A stretch of 64,000 nucleotides of DNA, taken from NCBI GenBank assembly GCA_008508345.1, contig QNGE01000420.1, positions 70,176 to 134,175 on the forward strand. The letters run 5' to 3'. Positions 12,635 through 24,545 of this stretch are shown here, one piece after another. A program made the translations under genes and the position numbers. Source of the stretch: Paragonimus westermani. Its lineage: Eukaryota; Platyhelminthes; Trematoda; Plagiorchiida; Troglotrematidae. The notes under the pieces are model-generated. The model did not search any database, had not been told where the DNA came from, and was given only the letters and a program-made list of their open reading frames with translations. How positions within the stretch are numbered: position 1 is the stretch's first letter; each line of letters begins with the position of its first letter.

Positions 12635-13253
12635 CCAGTATCAGCGATGCTTCATTCGCTATTGCAGCTTGGCAACTGCTCTCGTCCATGGTTAGTGGAC
12701 ATTGGTATGTCCTCCGTTCAGCAAGATAGTCCACCGTAGACCCACTTGGTAGATCACAACTGATCGGATCTGGCAGCATAAGTGGGAAGTTTTCTGGGCC
12801 GTCGGTGACTACTGGAGCTCCGCCAGTTGTCAAACTCACAACCTGTCTGACTAGACGTAGTGCATCTCCTTCTCTGTAACCGTCTCCCATGGGACCGGTC
12901 GGTTCATTGAACTGCCGAACTCCGCTGTCAGTTAGACCTAATGGTAGATAGAACTGTTGACTGGATTCATAGTTGGAGATTAACTGCTTCTCATTTCGAG
13001 CTATGTAGGTTTGAGGATAAACATAGCCCAGTACAGCGCCATTGTCAGCTACAACACAGCGAAGCTGATGGAATCCTGGGAACCGTGTCAACAGCTTCGA
13101 GGTGTTACCGGTGGTCAATAAATATTCCTTTGGATAATTAGTGCTGCTCAACGAGCCATTGAGAACACTTCCGCAAAATCGTGGATCCATAACGACTGAG
13201 TCTCCACCGAAGGCACCCGTAAGACATGGAACCGGTTGATCTTCTGGACAAAA
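12635..13253 (-). CDS. Tectonic-family protein, large central exon
   Basis: This 619-bp exon starts after a pyrimidine-rich acceptor (ending CTTTCAG, 13254-13260) and ends at a GTAATT donor (12634 downward). It encodes about 206 residues with the spaced cysteines of the Tectonic (DUF1619) domain: FCPEDQPVPC, then DPRFC, LRCVVADNGAVLGYVYPQ, YREGDALRL, DPISCDLPSG, YQCPLTMDESSC. Order and spacing resemble vertebrate TCTN1. Tectonics are secreted or membrane proteins of the ciliary transition zone, part of the MKS/B9 gate complex that controls entry of ciliary proteins and Hedgehog parts. The exon joins in phase 0 with the one at 16331-16431, giving an unbroken CCCDPFC motif. No stop or shift is present, so the gene is probably functional. 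Confidence 0.75.
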
Positions 13254-16200
13254 CTGAAAGAAGTAGGTGAAGACAAAATGTTGGGCGATTTTTAGATTCT
13301 TCCTCAACACCTGTGTTCGAAACAGGCTGGGAAAACTCAGACTGTATTTAACAGCGGTAAGTCCAATTCAGAAAAAGGTTATGGAACCAACAAAATAGTC
13401 AGTACTCCCAAGTATGAAGAAAAAATCTCACTCTTGAGGACTAGAGTCATGCCACTGTTACTGAAGTGGCTGAGGCTTGGTAGCACATCTGCCGCTGAGT
13501 TTCAGGTAGACCCCAAATGGACACCCAAGCAGTTGGAAGGCAATACTGGGGTTGACTTCAGAGTGTGAACAACTTTTAGCAATGTCTGTCAAAATAGTGT
13601 AAAGAAATGATTACCTTAGTTTTGATATGTTATTATTAAGAAGGAAAACAAACACCGTTTGGATTCATGTGCCTCTCCTCCACACGGCGTTAATAAGGGT
13701 GGATACGGTCCATTTAGCGCTGAATACATCCACCAGGCCTCATTCTCAAACAGACGTTTTATTACCGTTTGTCCCTTGTTCGAACGCATTGGGTGAAGGT
13801 AGTTTAAATGTGAATGGAATCACTAACATTTCAAGTTGCTTACCAATTTTTCTATTCGCCCACCCTCGCCTTCAGAAGCAACACCCCTAGGAATAGCGAC
13901 CAGGTAAATGAGAAGTAAATATCCGTGTACATTTGGCAGTCACACTTACAGCCACTACTGACGGTACAAATGTCCTATCATTACACATTGAGCTGTGAGA
14001 TGCTCAAAGTAGCTGTTTACTAAATAAAGAGCAAACAAGCACAGCGTAAAAATCATGAGGAAAGGAAGTTCCTCTAGCCTCCTAGCCAAGGGGATACAAT
14101 ATAGACTAGTTCTTAATGAAGTACCATAAGTTTACGGTAGTGCTTTGTATGCAACGACGACGATGAGCATAACTGCACAAAACCGTTGGCCAATGGGTGA
14201 AACATAAAGGAGACTGACTGATAAATGTTGGTTTCAAAATATATGCATTATATCGGTAAGTTTGTGTTGTTGACTGATAAGAGGTCACAGATCTAGAAAA
14301 CCAATTATAAGTTTCGGCGCATTTAAAGCAGTCCAGTAGTGAATCGGCGCAACAATCCGGAAATGACGGGCCATGTGTCGAACGTACAATACTGAATCGA
14401 GACTAAGTTTGTGTTACTGATTCCAGTAGAATGAAAATCTTTAAGTAAAATGACAAATGAAACCGATAGCTACAACCAAAAACGTTGGTTCTGATTCGAG
14501 AGAGAATGGGAATTGTATGCTTCAGCACACGAAACGAACTATTCTGCTTTCTGAATGGTGAATCTGTTAAATCAATTGCGCACAGTACTTCGACTGATCT
14601 GAGACCGACTGCCAAGCAGTTGAGAAGTCGTAACCTGCGTTTCTGCACACATTAGCTTTGGTTTCCCTGATTCTTATGGCTTCTACAGCTAAATATTTAC
14701 AGGTTGTCTTAAACCTATGTATGATTACCTGAACATTTTGGATCAAGTTCACAACCAGCCTCCAACACGTAAACGTCAATAGTGAAGAACCCACTAACTG
14801 TTGTATACTTAGAATGATGTCTGGCCGGTTTTACAATACGTCTTCGTTGTCCGTTTATTCTTATGATTGGTTTCCACACAGTCTGTGTAAAATTTTGCAT
14901 ATCATATTATTCGTACTGTCATACAGTTAGAAATCTTTCAGGTGTGCTCGAGTTGTACACATTGCTGTTATTCTTTAGAAATCAATTCTCTCGCTTGTCT
15001 TCCTCTTTACGACAGGCTTATGACTCTGAAATAAGTTGCTCATGGTGATTCTGCTTCTGCCGTTATTTGCATATGATTCTGATCGGTGGATCCCGGTTAA
15101 CCTTACTTGTTAACGTATTATTCAACAAAATAGCCGGAACAAATATTGTAGGATAGCGACATTTCGCCCATACTCATCGGTCACTTATTTAAAACTATAA
15201 ATCTGAGTAGGCGAATATGATCCGAATGACGTACAATTAGACCGATGAAGGTAAACAAAAAGCCAAGAAACTGATGTATATGCTGGATACACGAAAAAGT
15301 TTTCTTTACAGCTGTCACGTGTAGATCACCTGACTCATACAATCTGGTACAGACTTCCACCCACCTTGTCTCAGATATGTCTTGGACATCAACATATTTG
15401 GTTACACTCAATACTATGTGTACGTCAGAGTAGGTTTAAACGTCTTTTATACTCTTTCTGTCTATCACATTGTTCAATGGCAAGTTTTCCAGTTGAGGTA
15501 ACAGTTAGATTAGAAAAGGGGATCACCGTTTTCATGAGCTAATGAACGGATATTGTTCAAGATGGCTAACTTGATTAGTGGGGAAGAACAATAGTTTGGT
15601 TGGTGAGAAAGAAAACCAGTCCAATGCTATCGTTATTAGTAGGGTGCATCCAGCTGACTGGTAATCCCGTGAACACAACGAAACTGCTTATTGCATTACT
15701 GCGTAACCAGAATAAAAAACTCCGACTATAAGAGAAAACTGACTGAATAAACGGCGAAGACCAGTTATGTGCGTGCGAAGGTTATTGATTTAAACAATAC
15801 CTCAAGCACGATAGTGACTTTGTGGTTCACAGTCTACCGTCCGTTCAGTTGTGTGACACGCGTCATCGTCGCGTGTTACAAATGGTTGTTTTAAGCGAAC
15901 GACTGACGGGTTTGAACGCAACCTGTGCGTTGACGTGTGTTCATTTCTGTGTGCATGATGTTCTTAAGTGCGCAGTGGGCTAATTCGCTCCGTGTGTGAC
16001 ACTGGGAAACGTCAAGTTTGATCGACCGCTTTGATTGAAACGTGAATAATTACAAAACCCGTACGTAACGACTTCGTTTGAATATCAAAGTTAAATACTA
16101 ATCTGAATGAGAACTCTGCGACCACTACTCAATTTCTGCACAGTAAATCGGTTAATTAGGCACAATAGGGATAGGACACATCGACAGGCGTAGCAGATAA

Positions 16201-16330
16201 CCAAATTGCACACCGCACCAATATCACGCTTGGAAACGCGGCCCCGTGATAATTAAACACTGTTACTGTTAGCTTAAACCCATTGCATGATGTGTTTAGA
16301 GTAGTACGTTTGGGAAAGAACAACACTTAC
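13254..16330 (-). other. Intron of the Tectonic-like gene
   Basis: A 3,077-bp intron bounded by GTAAGT (16330 downward) and a pyrimidine-rich CAG acceptor. Its open frames are short and unrelated to Tectonic, and I see no transposon inside it, unlike most of the window. Confidence 0.65.
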
Positions 16331-16431
16331 CGGGTCGCAGCAACAACCGAGGTCACAAACAGCCTGAGTAACATCACAGGGACAAGGCGGTACCGGGTTA
16401 AAAATCGGGTTGGGCAGCACAGTTTGAGAAT
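16331..16431 (-). CDS. Tectonic-family protein, Cys-rich signature exon
   Basis: A 101-bp exon between a TTAG acceptor (16432-16435) and a consensus GTAAGT donor. It encodes a proline-rich lead (LPNPIFNPVPP) and the Cys cluster CPCDVTQAVCDLGCCCDP. The pattern CxCD...CD..CCCD.xC is the hallmark at the start of the Tectonic domain; the last cysteine is supplied by the next exon (FC). The exon starts with two bases completing a split codon, so an upstream exon ending in phase 1, with signal peptide and linker, must lie at higher coordinates; I could not find it. Confidence 0.75.
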
Positions 16432-16435
16432 CTAA

Positions 16436-19003
16436 GGATCAAAATAAACAGTGTGCACGTTACAGATGTAGCCTCGAAAAGATAGGTATCCAACAACTAC
16501 AGTAAGTAAAATCAGTCAATCTGTTCCATAAATTTCAGTGTCACATTAACAGTCAGAAAGAAAAGTAGACCATGAGATACGTACACTTTCCACCAATACA
16601 AATTAAATGGTAGGAGTCGATGAAAAACAAACGTGTGGTATTGAAACTCCTTATTTACTAAGGGATAGCAACGTACCATTAGGGATTACAACACCACAAA
16701 ATGCACACGCTCGTGTTATACAACACGTTACTGGTGTCAAATAAAATAGGCCTTGACAGACAGTCGGCAGTACGAATCTACATGCAGTAGATCGATGGTG
16801 TGCAACGTTGTTTCTCACGTTACCTTAAGTAAATCATTTCAGGAAGCTGTTCCCTCATTTCACAACGTATATAGGTTTGGCGCAGGTAAGAACAGGGCAA
16901 ATCAAGGCATGTTGTATTCGAATAGATGTTCTTACAAGTTCACCAAGCATCGTATTTACTTGTGTGTTTACAAGGAGGCTGAACTTTCAATGCAGAAGAC
17001 TGTGCTCGTGGAGTTACCTCACAAAGGCGATAAAGGTGGTAGGTGTAAAAGGTGGTATTGAGTTGGATTTACGTCGGACCTATAACGCCGCCTAGCGTCG
17101 CCTTGTTGCACACATCAGGAACATCCCACTGCTACTAGCAAAGAAGCCAGGTGCTGTTCTGCTGACCAGTCACTGTACCAAATGGTTCACCGGCAGCTGA
17201 GGTGATAAGAACAGTCGGTTGGAGAAATGGGCCAACCAGCATCTACCAAGGTGGTAGCACCAATCAGTGAAACAAACCGACAACAATCGTGTACCAGTCT
17301 GCCGAAATACAGCCACATCCATCACTAAGCATTTGGAACTAACCAGACTCATGGCAGAAGTGACTTCCTTACTCTGTGCCATCACACCGTATAACTTGAT
17401 GATACTTTTGAAGTTTATTGACACCTTTCTGGTCATGCACCACAAGTCTTTGTTGTGTACCCAAAAACCTCAACAGTTACGCTGCGCATGTTTCGGTTTT
17501 CCTTTTCGGGGTCAAGGTAGCTTTCGAACTTAACAGGTAACTAGACATTTGTTTTCAGTTGACCGTTCGTTTATTTAATCTGTTACTCGTTTGCAATTAG
17601 AATACGTGTAGAAGTGAACTCATTTCGAAAAACTTCTTGTTCTCTCTGTGTTATCAGTAACTTTATTTGGAGTAAAGCAAAAGCTGGTGAGCTCAGCGCA
17701 ACACTGCACTTAAATCTAGTAGAGCCGCCTTAACCGCATTTGTATACTACTGGAGACCTTACGAGTGTACACATTCGACTTAGCAAAGTAAAGGTCCACG
17801 AACTTGTCTAAGTATATCATCATATCTTTTAACGAGAAGTTTTGCAGCGAACCTGCATTCGCTTGTTGTGATAGCTCACTGGATTATGCTAACTACCGCG
17901 GCCGACTGACCATTGGTGCGAGAGTGACAGTTGATGACGGCCTAGAGAAATGCAGCCGCTCACCAGGACTTTGGCCTCTGTAGGTAGGGTTCGTCTCCCT
18001 GACTTGGACCTGTGCGATTTAAAGAGTCGATTAGTTAGATGATATACCGAATAATGAGGTTCAGTAGATTCAAAATGTCTGTTTTTTTCGTTTGAGTTAT
18101 CTGTGAAATAAGGGCGCTTAAAATCGCGTAACAGTGAAAGCCGTATGGAGGCTGTTTTGCTGAAGGTACTCATCCACTTCTAGCTCGTTTGTCTACTTGC
18201 GACGTGTCGGCGACCGGATGCTGAATGTTTGAGTTTAGACCGTTGTTTCCAACCGTTAATTGTATCATTACTATCATCTGAGACAGCAGTACACTGGTGG
18301 TTCTAGCTGATGTTTTACTGCTGTACATTTACTAACCTTACAAAAAAGAAAGGGAATGAAGGGGGCTTATCTATAAAAAATATCTGCGTACTTCCCTCTC
18401 TTGTATTTTTTAGTATTTTTTTAAAAGTAGCTCTTTTCTTCGTGGTCCAATGATGGTTAACTATCGGCACGAATCACTGACGTAATTGTCATCTTTGTCA
18501 ATGATGATGGAGACGTAGTAAGCAGTGGATGAAACGCAACGTATACGGCTTCAACTTAACACAATGAACAGTGCTCAGAGGCGGAAGGATAACGAAGTTA
18601 ATTTACTGAGGTTACTTGACAACTTTCACTGACTGGTTGCATACAAACTCTAAATACAACAGATAGCTTCCATCAGGGCTAGATAGAATATGACAAAGAA
18701 CTTGAGGTGAACAACTTGGAACCACAATTAATTAGTTTGGTTCCTCCAGACAACTATCTTGCCGAAGTGCTCAGCTTAAATCCTTTAGCATTAGAATATG
18801 TGAAACTTTGTTAATTTCACTTTTAGAGGAAAGCATTAACAATAAAGCATACATTTCTGACATGTCTGGTCATCGTGGCCAGAAACTCTGACTATGTGGC
18901 TCAACGAGAAATATTAGTTAAAACACACTAATTCTTTCATACGGGTGGCAAATTGCGACTTCTGAAGGATGATATTTATTGACTGGCGGTTAGTGATTAG
19001 ACT
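16436..19003. other. No supported gene; upstream of Tectonic exon
   Basis: The missing 5' exon or exons of the Tectonic-like gene should lie here or beyond, but N termini of this family are poorly conserved and no frame stands out. A plus-strand stretch near 16980-17060 (VELPHKGDKG) faintly recalls a LINE reverse transcriptase motif but has no supporting neighbours. Confidence 0.4.
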
Positions 19004-19501
19004 GTGAACAACCGATTGCGCGCTGCTTTACTAATCTGGATAACCAAGCACACTACATCCTTGGCGGATCGCTTCCACAAAGACAGAGCAGACGTTTGTA
19101 CTCTAATAGAGGAAAATGTATTGATGACACTAAAAACTGTTTTTAATAATATTACTGTATCCTGCTCTCATCTATTTTCGTCTACGCATAAGACAGCCAA
19201 TGAACACCATTTGAAAGTGCATGGAGACGGCTTACCTTCCAAAGGACTATTTTCTGAGATGGCGGTTGGTGCATATGGCAGCAGCACATCAATTCTTGCG
19301 GTCGCTCTGGCGCCCAAAAATGCGGGGTCGTACACAGCCGGGTTACAGCATCGAACGACCACGATTTCCACGGAGCCAGCCTCAGAAGCGTTGGGAAATG
19401 ATACGCGAGTCAAATACAAAGTGCGCTGTAGCGATGAACTTTGCGAAAGCTGGAGGGCAAATGGCGACGAATGTTGTCAACAAGTAGGTGTGGAATGTTG
19501 A
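19004..19501 (+). CDS. Unassigned 165-codon open frame
   Basis: A frame of 165 codons with a GTG, not ATG, at its first listed codon and several cysteines near its end (CSDELCESW, DECCQQVGVEC). Its start is not supported by a Kozak-like context and its two other frames are also partly open. It resembles no family I know and may be an exon, a TE remnant or chance. It ends 77 bp before the LINE 3' remnant. Confidence 0.2.
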   Translation: MNNRLRAALLIWITKHTTSLADRFHKDRADVCTLIEENVLMTLKTVFNNITVSCSHLFSSTHKTANEHHLKVHGDGLPSKGLFSEMAVGAYGSSTSILAVALAPKNAGSYTAGLQHRTTTISTEPASEALGNDTRVKYKVRCSDELCESWRANGDECCQQVGVEC

Positions 19502-19577
19502 TATGAAAGAGTTGTAAAGTTCCAGACTAATTTGTGTCTGCAAAAGTTTTATATTTAGCCTTATTTGATTCCCCAAT

Positions 19578-19720
19578 TAAATAATAATAATCATCATCAT
19601 CATCGTCGTCATCATCGTCATCATCATCATCATCATAGAGGGCAATACATTAGTTGTTCTCATTGATGCCTAACTGCCCTACCGCCATGTAGAAAAATGT
19701 GAGCAGGGAGCATGTTTAGC
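19578..19720 (-). mobile_element. LINE A-type 3' end, severely 5'-truncated
   Basis: A CAT/CGT trinucleotide tract (19578-19637) is followed by sequence that aligns with the bases after the LINE A tail (CATAGA.....CAA.A.ATTA at about 611 and 19634, then GATG..TAACT.CC). Same order and orientation as at 569-700. It is what a severely 5'-truncated RTE insertion would leave. Similarity fades after about 80-100 bp, so the copy is old. Confidence 0.55.
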
Positions 19721-20802
19721 CTGATGCGAGTTAAATACTATCAGAACATTCAGTTTACAACAGACGGTCCACTCGAAATAACCAAGGTTCAATTCTTCGT
19801 AATTTCTTCAAATTTGCAGCTGAGCTCGGTGTTGGCGAGATGTTCTGAATTCTACGTAACGACTGTTAATCTCAAGAGCATTCCCAATTAGTTCCACACT
19901 GGACAGTAGTTGACAAGGAGACAAAGGAATTACGACCATTTGAGAAGGCTAAGCTGATCAAAGTGGGATATAGCAGTATCTGTATCATATTATCTCAATG
20001 AAAGTGTCAAGCAAAAGCGAAAAACGCGAGAATTCAGCGGACAACCAGAATGTACAAATTCATGCTATTAAAAAGAGGCTCGTCAAATCTCTGCAATATT
20101 ACTCGGACCATTTTGAGAACAAACTTACAGAAGCTTTCACGTTTAAATGAGTTCTCGTATAGCTAAGAAACTTTATACAAGTTAATCTAACTCACCGGAA
20201 CAATAATCAGAATACTTCAATACGGAACGTCTCAGAGCTTGATAGAGCATCACCGCGCAAGTTGTGCCCGTAATTTAGACGGCTGCACGAAAGATCACAG
20301 TTATAAACACATCCATACCCTTGTTTACTCCTAAAAAATCGGTCTTTTCTTTAATCTAGCTAAGTTCCATGACTCACATCTGTCTTGGAATTTAGCAAAA
20401 GGAAATAATTTCATCGTGAACAATACTATTTTCATCGACCACGCACACACATGACAAGTGTATTAGTTCATTCCACATCATATTTGCCTCTGTTCACTAC
20501 TCTTTACATTTAATATCCACATCTTCCACAAGACTCGTTCGCCCATATGTGAGTTGTAGGTGACTTTGTGGTGACTGTTTGAATTTAGGTAACCATCAAC
20601 AACCACTGGTTTCTGCTTCTTGATGGTATTAGGCAGTAGGAGGATTAAGAACGATAGTTGAGGTGCAAATTTTGTTTTGAGTATATGGAACATTTGGTTG
20701 TCACCATCGCGTTTGTAAGTCAGCTATTAAACATATCTAATACTTATCCACAAGTCTTTTAGATATATCAAAAACAGTATGATCAACCAAATTTGGTAAT
20801 AT

Positions 20803-21048
20803 TGTAACGTTACAGTAAGCGATCGCTAGACATACAAATCAACACAATGGGTGTTCTAGCGGAATTTAGACACTCGAGGTTTACCAGAGTGAAAAGACCA
20901 TCTCGGTCAACTCGTGATCAGTCTGTAATGAATATCGTCCAGCAAATTCAATAATAAACGGAGGTAAACCTGATTCGGGATAGTTAAACCGAGGAGACTA
21001 GTCCACGGACACGTGGCGTCGCAATACTAAAATACTGTAGTCAGCTCA
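20803..21048 (-). repeat. BEL/Pao 3' LTR
   Basis: Downstream copy in element orientation. Matches the 24546-24790 copy over its whole length with scattered substitutions, densest at both ends. Plus-strand ends are TGTAAC and GCTCA. Its first 12 bases TGTAACGTTACA form a perfect palindrome. No polypurine tract lies next to it. Confidence 0.85.
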
Positions 21049-21529
21049 GCGAGGGGGTAGTGCAAGGTGACAAATTCGTCGCTATCACAATGCTAGGCCG
21101 CTTGGCTTCATCTTCGCAAAGGAATGTAGGACCATTTAACCATCGAGTACTCTTCTGATATTCGTCTGTAAAAATACCGTGCCACGCAATATCTACCGGA
21201 TTACGCTTCGTATCGACGTAACGCCATTGTTTCAGGAGGGATTTGGCGTGTATGGTCATCAGTCTGTTTGCAGAAGTGTTGGGAATGTTAGTAATACTGT
21301 GGAGTACAATCAGAGGATTGGTCCAAACCATGGTGGATGTACTTGGTTTGATAATTTCACTGCCAGGATTGTCACTGCCAACTTCGGTCGTGATACACTG
21401 GCCATACGGTGGGGCAACAAGTGTCTTGGCCATGATAATATAACAGAATCTGATGTATCGGGAATTTGTCATAGGTAAATAGGCTAATGCTTCGTAGTCG
21501 GCTTCTGAATCATCACTGGAGGCATGCAA
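21041..21529 (-). pseudogene. BEL/Pao post-RT (RNase H and linker) fragment
   Basis: A 162-codon frame with the Pao signature order: MAKTLVAPP (motif near the RNase H core), MVWTNPLIVLHSI (normally WTDS; the aspartate is replaced by asparagine), TSANRLMTIHA, QWRYVDTKRNPVDIA, RWLNGPTFL. It ends in the edge of the 3' LTR, where the integrase should begin. The lost catalytic aspartate and the truncation make it inactive. Confidence 0.85.
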
Positions 21530-22640
21530 ATAAGTGCCTGCTTGTACGTCTACCTCACCGGGTTCGATGTGTCTCCGTGATGATAACCGTTCCAGATGGG
21601 AGAATGCGCCCAGCCATCAGTTCCACAACCGTAGTATTATTCCATCCCATCTCAACCTAAGTTTGCACAAGCGCTGTAGGAGATGCCGCGCAGTTAGTGT
21701 TGCAGGAGCCATATAGCCGAGCTGATTAACAATAGAAGGAACTACAACAAGCTTCTTCTAGTGAGTATCTCATGCATTGAACTGGTTTGAAATCTATGGG
21801 TGTGCTCTCTGACAGCCCATAACAAACCGAGTGTCCTCTGGATTTTGGAGACTTGAAAGCCGAGCTGTGCCGTTACGGTTCCACAATCGTTTTCTTGTAG
21901 CGCTGAAAAAAGCTGTCAGTCATTACTCGTCCACTTCGTTCGTTTGAATCACCCTTTTCTCAACACGTCTTTTGGCTGTTTGACAAATCTACGCGTATGC
22001 ACCGCATCTGGTGCGATGATCGTCAAAATGAAAACATCGCTGAGCCTACTGAACGACGTCCAAACCGAAATAATCACGGTTGTCTGCTATGGTTTCTTTG
22101 GTGATGAAGCACCAAACAGGTGACCGCACGCGCAAAAGTCCTGAGAGTGTTCGCTCAAGTTACCTTCCAGCCACCACAAAAACTGCAGCTAGTTATGATC
22201 CTTTTCCGGCAGTCGCATTCGATGGAACATGGCCTCAATATTAGTCACCACCGCTACCAAAGAATTCGTCAGGTCGGGCACAGAGAGCAGTTGATCACTC
22301 AGGGAATATGATGCACAACGCGCGGCGCAGTCGAAAAATTTGCGTAGTTTATGGGGTTTTGCATGGTGCAAAACTGGATTGTGCGATGAATGTCTTTAGG
22401 GCAACGTCATCGTAACCACTTTTAACCTAACCAAAAACTCCGGAAGAATAGTTCGCCAACAGTTCGGGATCACTCTGAGGTCGAATATAGAGTGTCTGAA
22501 GACGCTGGAACATTGTAGACCGATTATCAGACAAAAGTAGTTGGTGTGTATGCCAAAGGAGACCGATTTCGTAGTGGCTATCTTTCAGTATTATGGTGCG
22601 TTCCAACTGCGTAAGCGCCTTAGGGTTCCCGATGAACATA
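21530..22640 (-). pseudogene. BEL/Pao reverse transcriptase, broken
   Basis: Minus-strand pieces in order: LKDSHYEIGLLW (about 22570), LRKFFDCAARC (about 22340), PDLTNSLVAV and IEAMFHRMRLP (22280-22200), HLFGASS (about 22100), the catalytic box read as HFDD rather than YVDD (about 22015-22030, shifted frame), LRKG and KRTKWTSN (about 21950), YMAPATLTARHLLQRL (about 21700). The Pao RT is complete in extent, but at least three frame changes and several stops separate the blocks. Confidence 0.8.
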
Positions 22641-22699
22641 TCTCATTCCTTACCTGAGGTAAAATCTACGAATTGTATATTGTATAATCTCTCAATATC

Positions 22700-23560
22700 A
22701 TTGTGCATATCCCATAACTGAAGGATGTGAACATCAAGTACAGAGTTCTCTCGACGAATTACCGACCCTATGGCGTCCACCTCAATATCGTGCGCACTGC
22801 ATAGGGTGCATCCCACTTAACCGTCCTCTGTTCTACAATCCAATGAGCTTCAGGTACTCCTGACTAGATAAGTGTGCCAGTTTTGGAGGTCAAACAGCTC
22901 GAAAACTGAACATCTCCAAGGTGGCTCCAGGACTGCACTCCGTCCTTTGTAGGTATTGCTGGACTTACTACCAGCACCCTTTTAGTCGACCAAGCTCGTG
23001 TCAAATGCGCGACCGCCTACAAATTGACAGACTCCATGTTAAGCTCCATTTCGTTTGGAATAAAGGTACTACACTGATTAAGAGTGCTCACTGTGAGTCG
23101 TTTTGGCTACCCAGTTTAGCCCATTCCTTTTACCAGTGACTCCCGAATGGGATACAAGGTTTAAAAACACACAAGCATGTATACTACGTTCGGCTTGTCG
23201 CAGCACATTTGATACCATTTCCAATGCTACTTGAGGGCGGCTAACAGTTGTTTCTGCTGAGGGAATCGTGAGCGACACTACTGAGTGGTTGCTAGTGATG
23301 GTGGGTGAATTAGGGACAGATAGTCGGGGTGCAGTAAACGGTGATGCCATCTCTCACAACCTTTAACTGCGCAGCTACGCAGACATCTGCATTCGGCCTC
23401 TACATGGTTGGTTTTCAGACACACGCATCATAATTTGGGTTCTCATATTGCATTTAGCTTATCACTAACAGTCTTCGTCAAGAACTCGGCACATCTATCG
23501 GGATAGTGCTGACAACCACAAACGGAACAGCGAACAGGAAAGGCCGACGGGTTGGTGACG
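22700..23560 (-). pseudogene. BEL/Pao zinc knuckles and protease region, broken
   Basis: At about 23460-23545 the minus strand reads RCSVCGCQHYPDRCAEF, followed by CLKTNHVEAECR and GCERWHHRLLH (about 23370-23440): the paired Cys/His knuckles of Pao Gag. The protease region follows (about 23078-23350, no clear DSG/DTG triad) and then VPEAHWIVEQRTVKW and PYAVRTILRW (about 22770-22870), the conserved segment before Pao RT. Frames change several times. Confidence 0.75.
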
Positions 23561-23569
23561 GGTCGAATT

Positions 23570-24432
23570 TTACTTTGCGTTCACTTTATAACACCTCCCC
23601 CTTTGACTGATACTGTTATACCTCGCATTCTCACCCTTCCCACGAATCTCGGACTTCATGCCGGACGCTATTTCACCATACCTTATACACGCTATATTCG
23701 CGCGTTCCTCAACAAATACCACTAAGTCAGAAAATAAAGGTCCACAGTTCTGACGAGAAATCGTTGCAACCACTTCATCTCCTTTAAAACAAAGATGAGA
23801 TGGAAGCCTTTTACAACTGTCTCGGCGCTCCTGCTAGGATTTAGATTGGAGCTGTAGTTCAGCTGTGTGAGTGTGTTGTCACAAATGCGCCTTTGCTGAG
23901 CCGAGTAAATTAAGGCTGTCGAATCCCTAGGCGGCAGACCTGACCCACTCAAAAGCTTATCTACGAAGGGCTTCAAACCCAGGTAATTTTGACCAAAACT
24001 TTTGTGAAGGATGCCGCAGGCCGGAACATAACCATCTGCATCCAACACAGTGTGAATTTGAATAGCAGTTCTGACTAGGACGTCACAGAACCGAATCAAA
24101 TAAGTTGGTCGTACTTGAGTGTCAATTGTCTTTCCCTCGACCGCGATCTGAGATTCCTTTACGAATGATCAATAGGATTTCGGATTGCCGTCAATTCGCT
24201 GAATATTTCACTTAGGTGAATCCAAATACTGATTCACAGCATCAACCATTACTTCTGCTTCAGAAGTACGTGTAAGCGGTGCTACTTCAACTTGTTTGAA
24301 GTCGCTAGAAATTTGTTTCGTTTTTTCGTCCTTTTGGACTGGCACACATTGTGACGTGGACTGCTTCATTCTCCCCAGCTCGACACGTTTCATCAGCTCC
24401 CGAATGCGAAGCTGCTTTAATTCCAGCTTCAT
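23570..24432 (-). pseudogene. BEL/Pao gag N-terminal and capsid region
   Basis: Two minus-strand frames carry the gag: MKLELKQLRIRELMKRVELG (from 24432, a charged coiled-coil-like start) and, after a frame change, SFGQNYLGLKPFVDKLL, LPPRDSTALI, LTQLNYSSNLN (24000-23850), matching the Pao capsid region, then LFSDLVVFVEERANIA (about 23720). Role when intact: particle assembly around the element RNA. Confidence 0.75.
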
Positions 24433-24524
24433 CTGCTTTTTCAGAAGGTTTTATCTTGCTGGTGGGTTTGAAGACTCAATATCATATCTTGAATGTTCTG
24501 ATAAGCCCGAGGCATTAACGTCTG

Positions 24525-24542
24525 CTACGTCGGGACTTTCCA
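24525..24542 (-). other. BEL/Pao primer-binding site (putative)
   Basis: Three bases inside the 5' LTR the minus strand reads TGGAAAGTCCCGACGTAG. It begins with TGG, as expected for pairing with a tRNA CCA end. The tRNA is not identified. Confidence 0.4.
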
Positions 24543-24545
24543 TCT

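Noticed and set aside
16980..17100. VELPHKGDKG as a LINE reverse transcriptase motif
   Set aside because: No neighbouring RT motifs follow in any frame over the next 400 bp.
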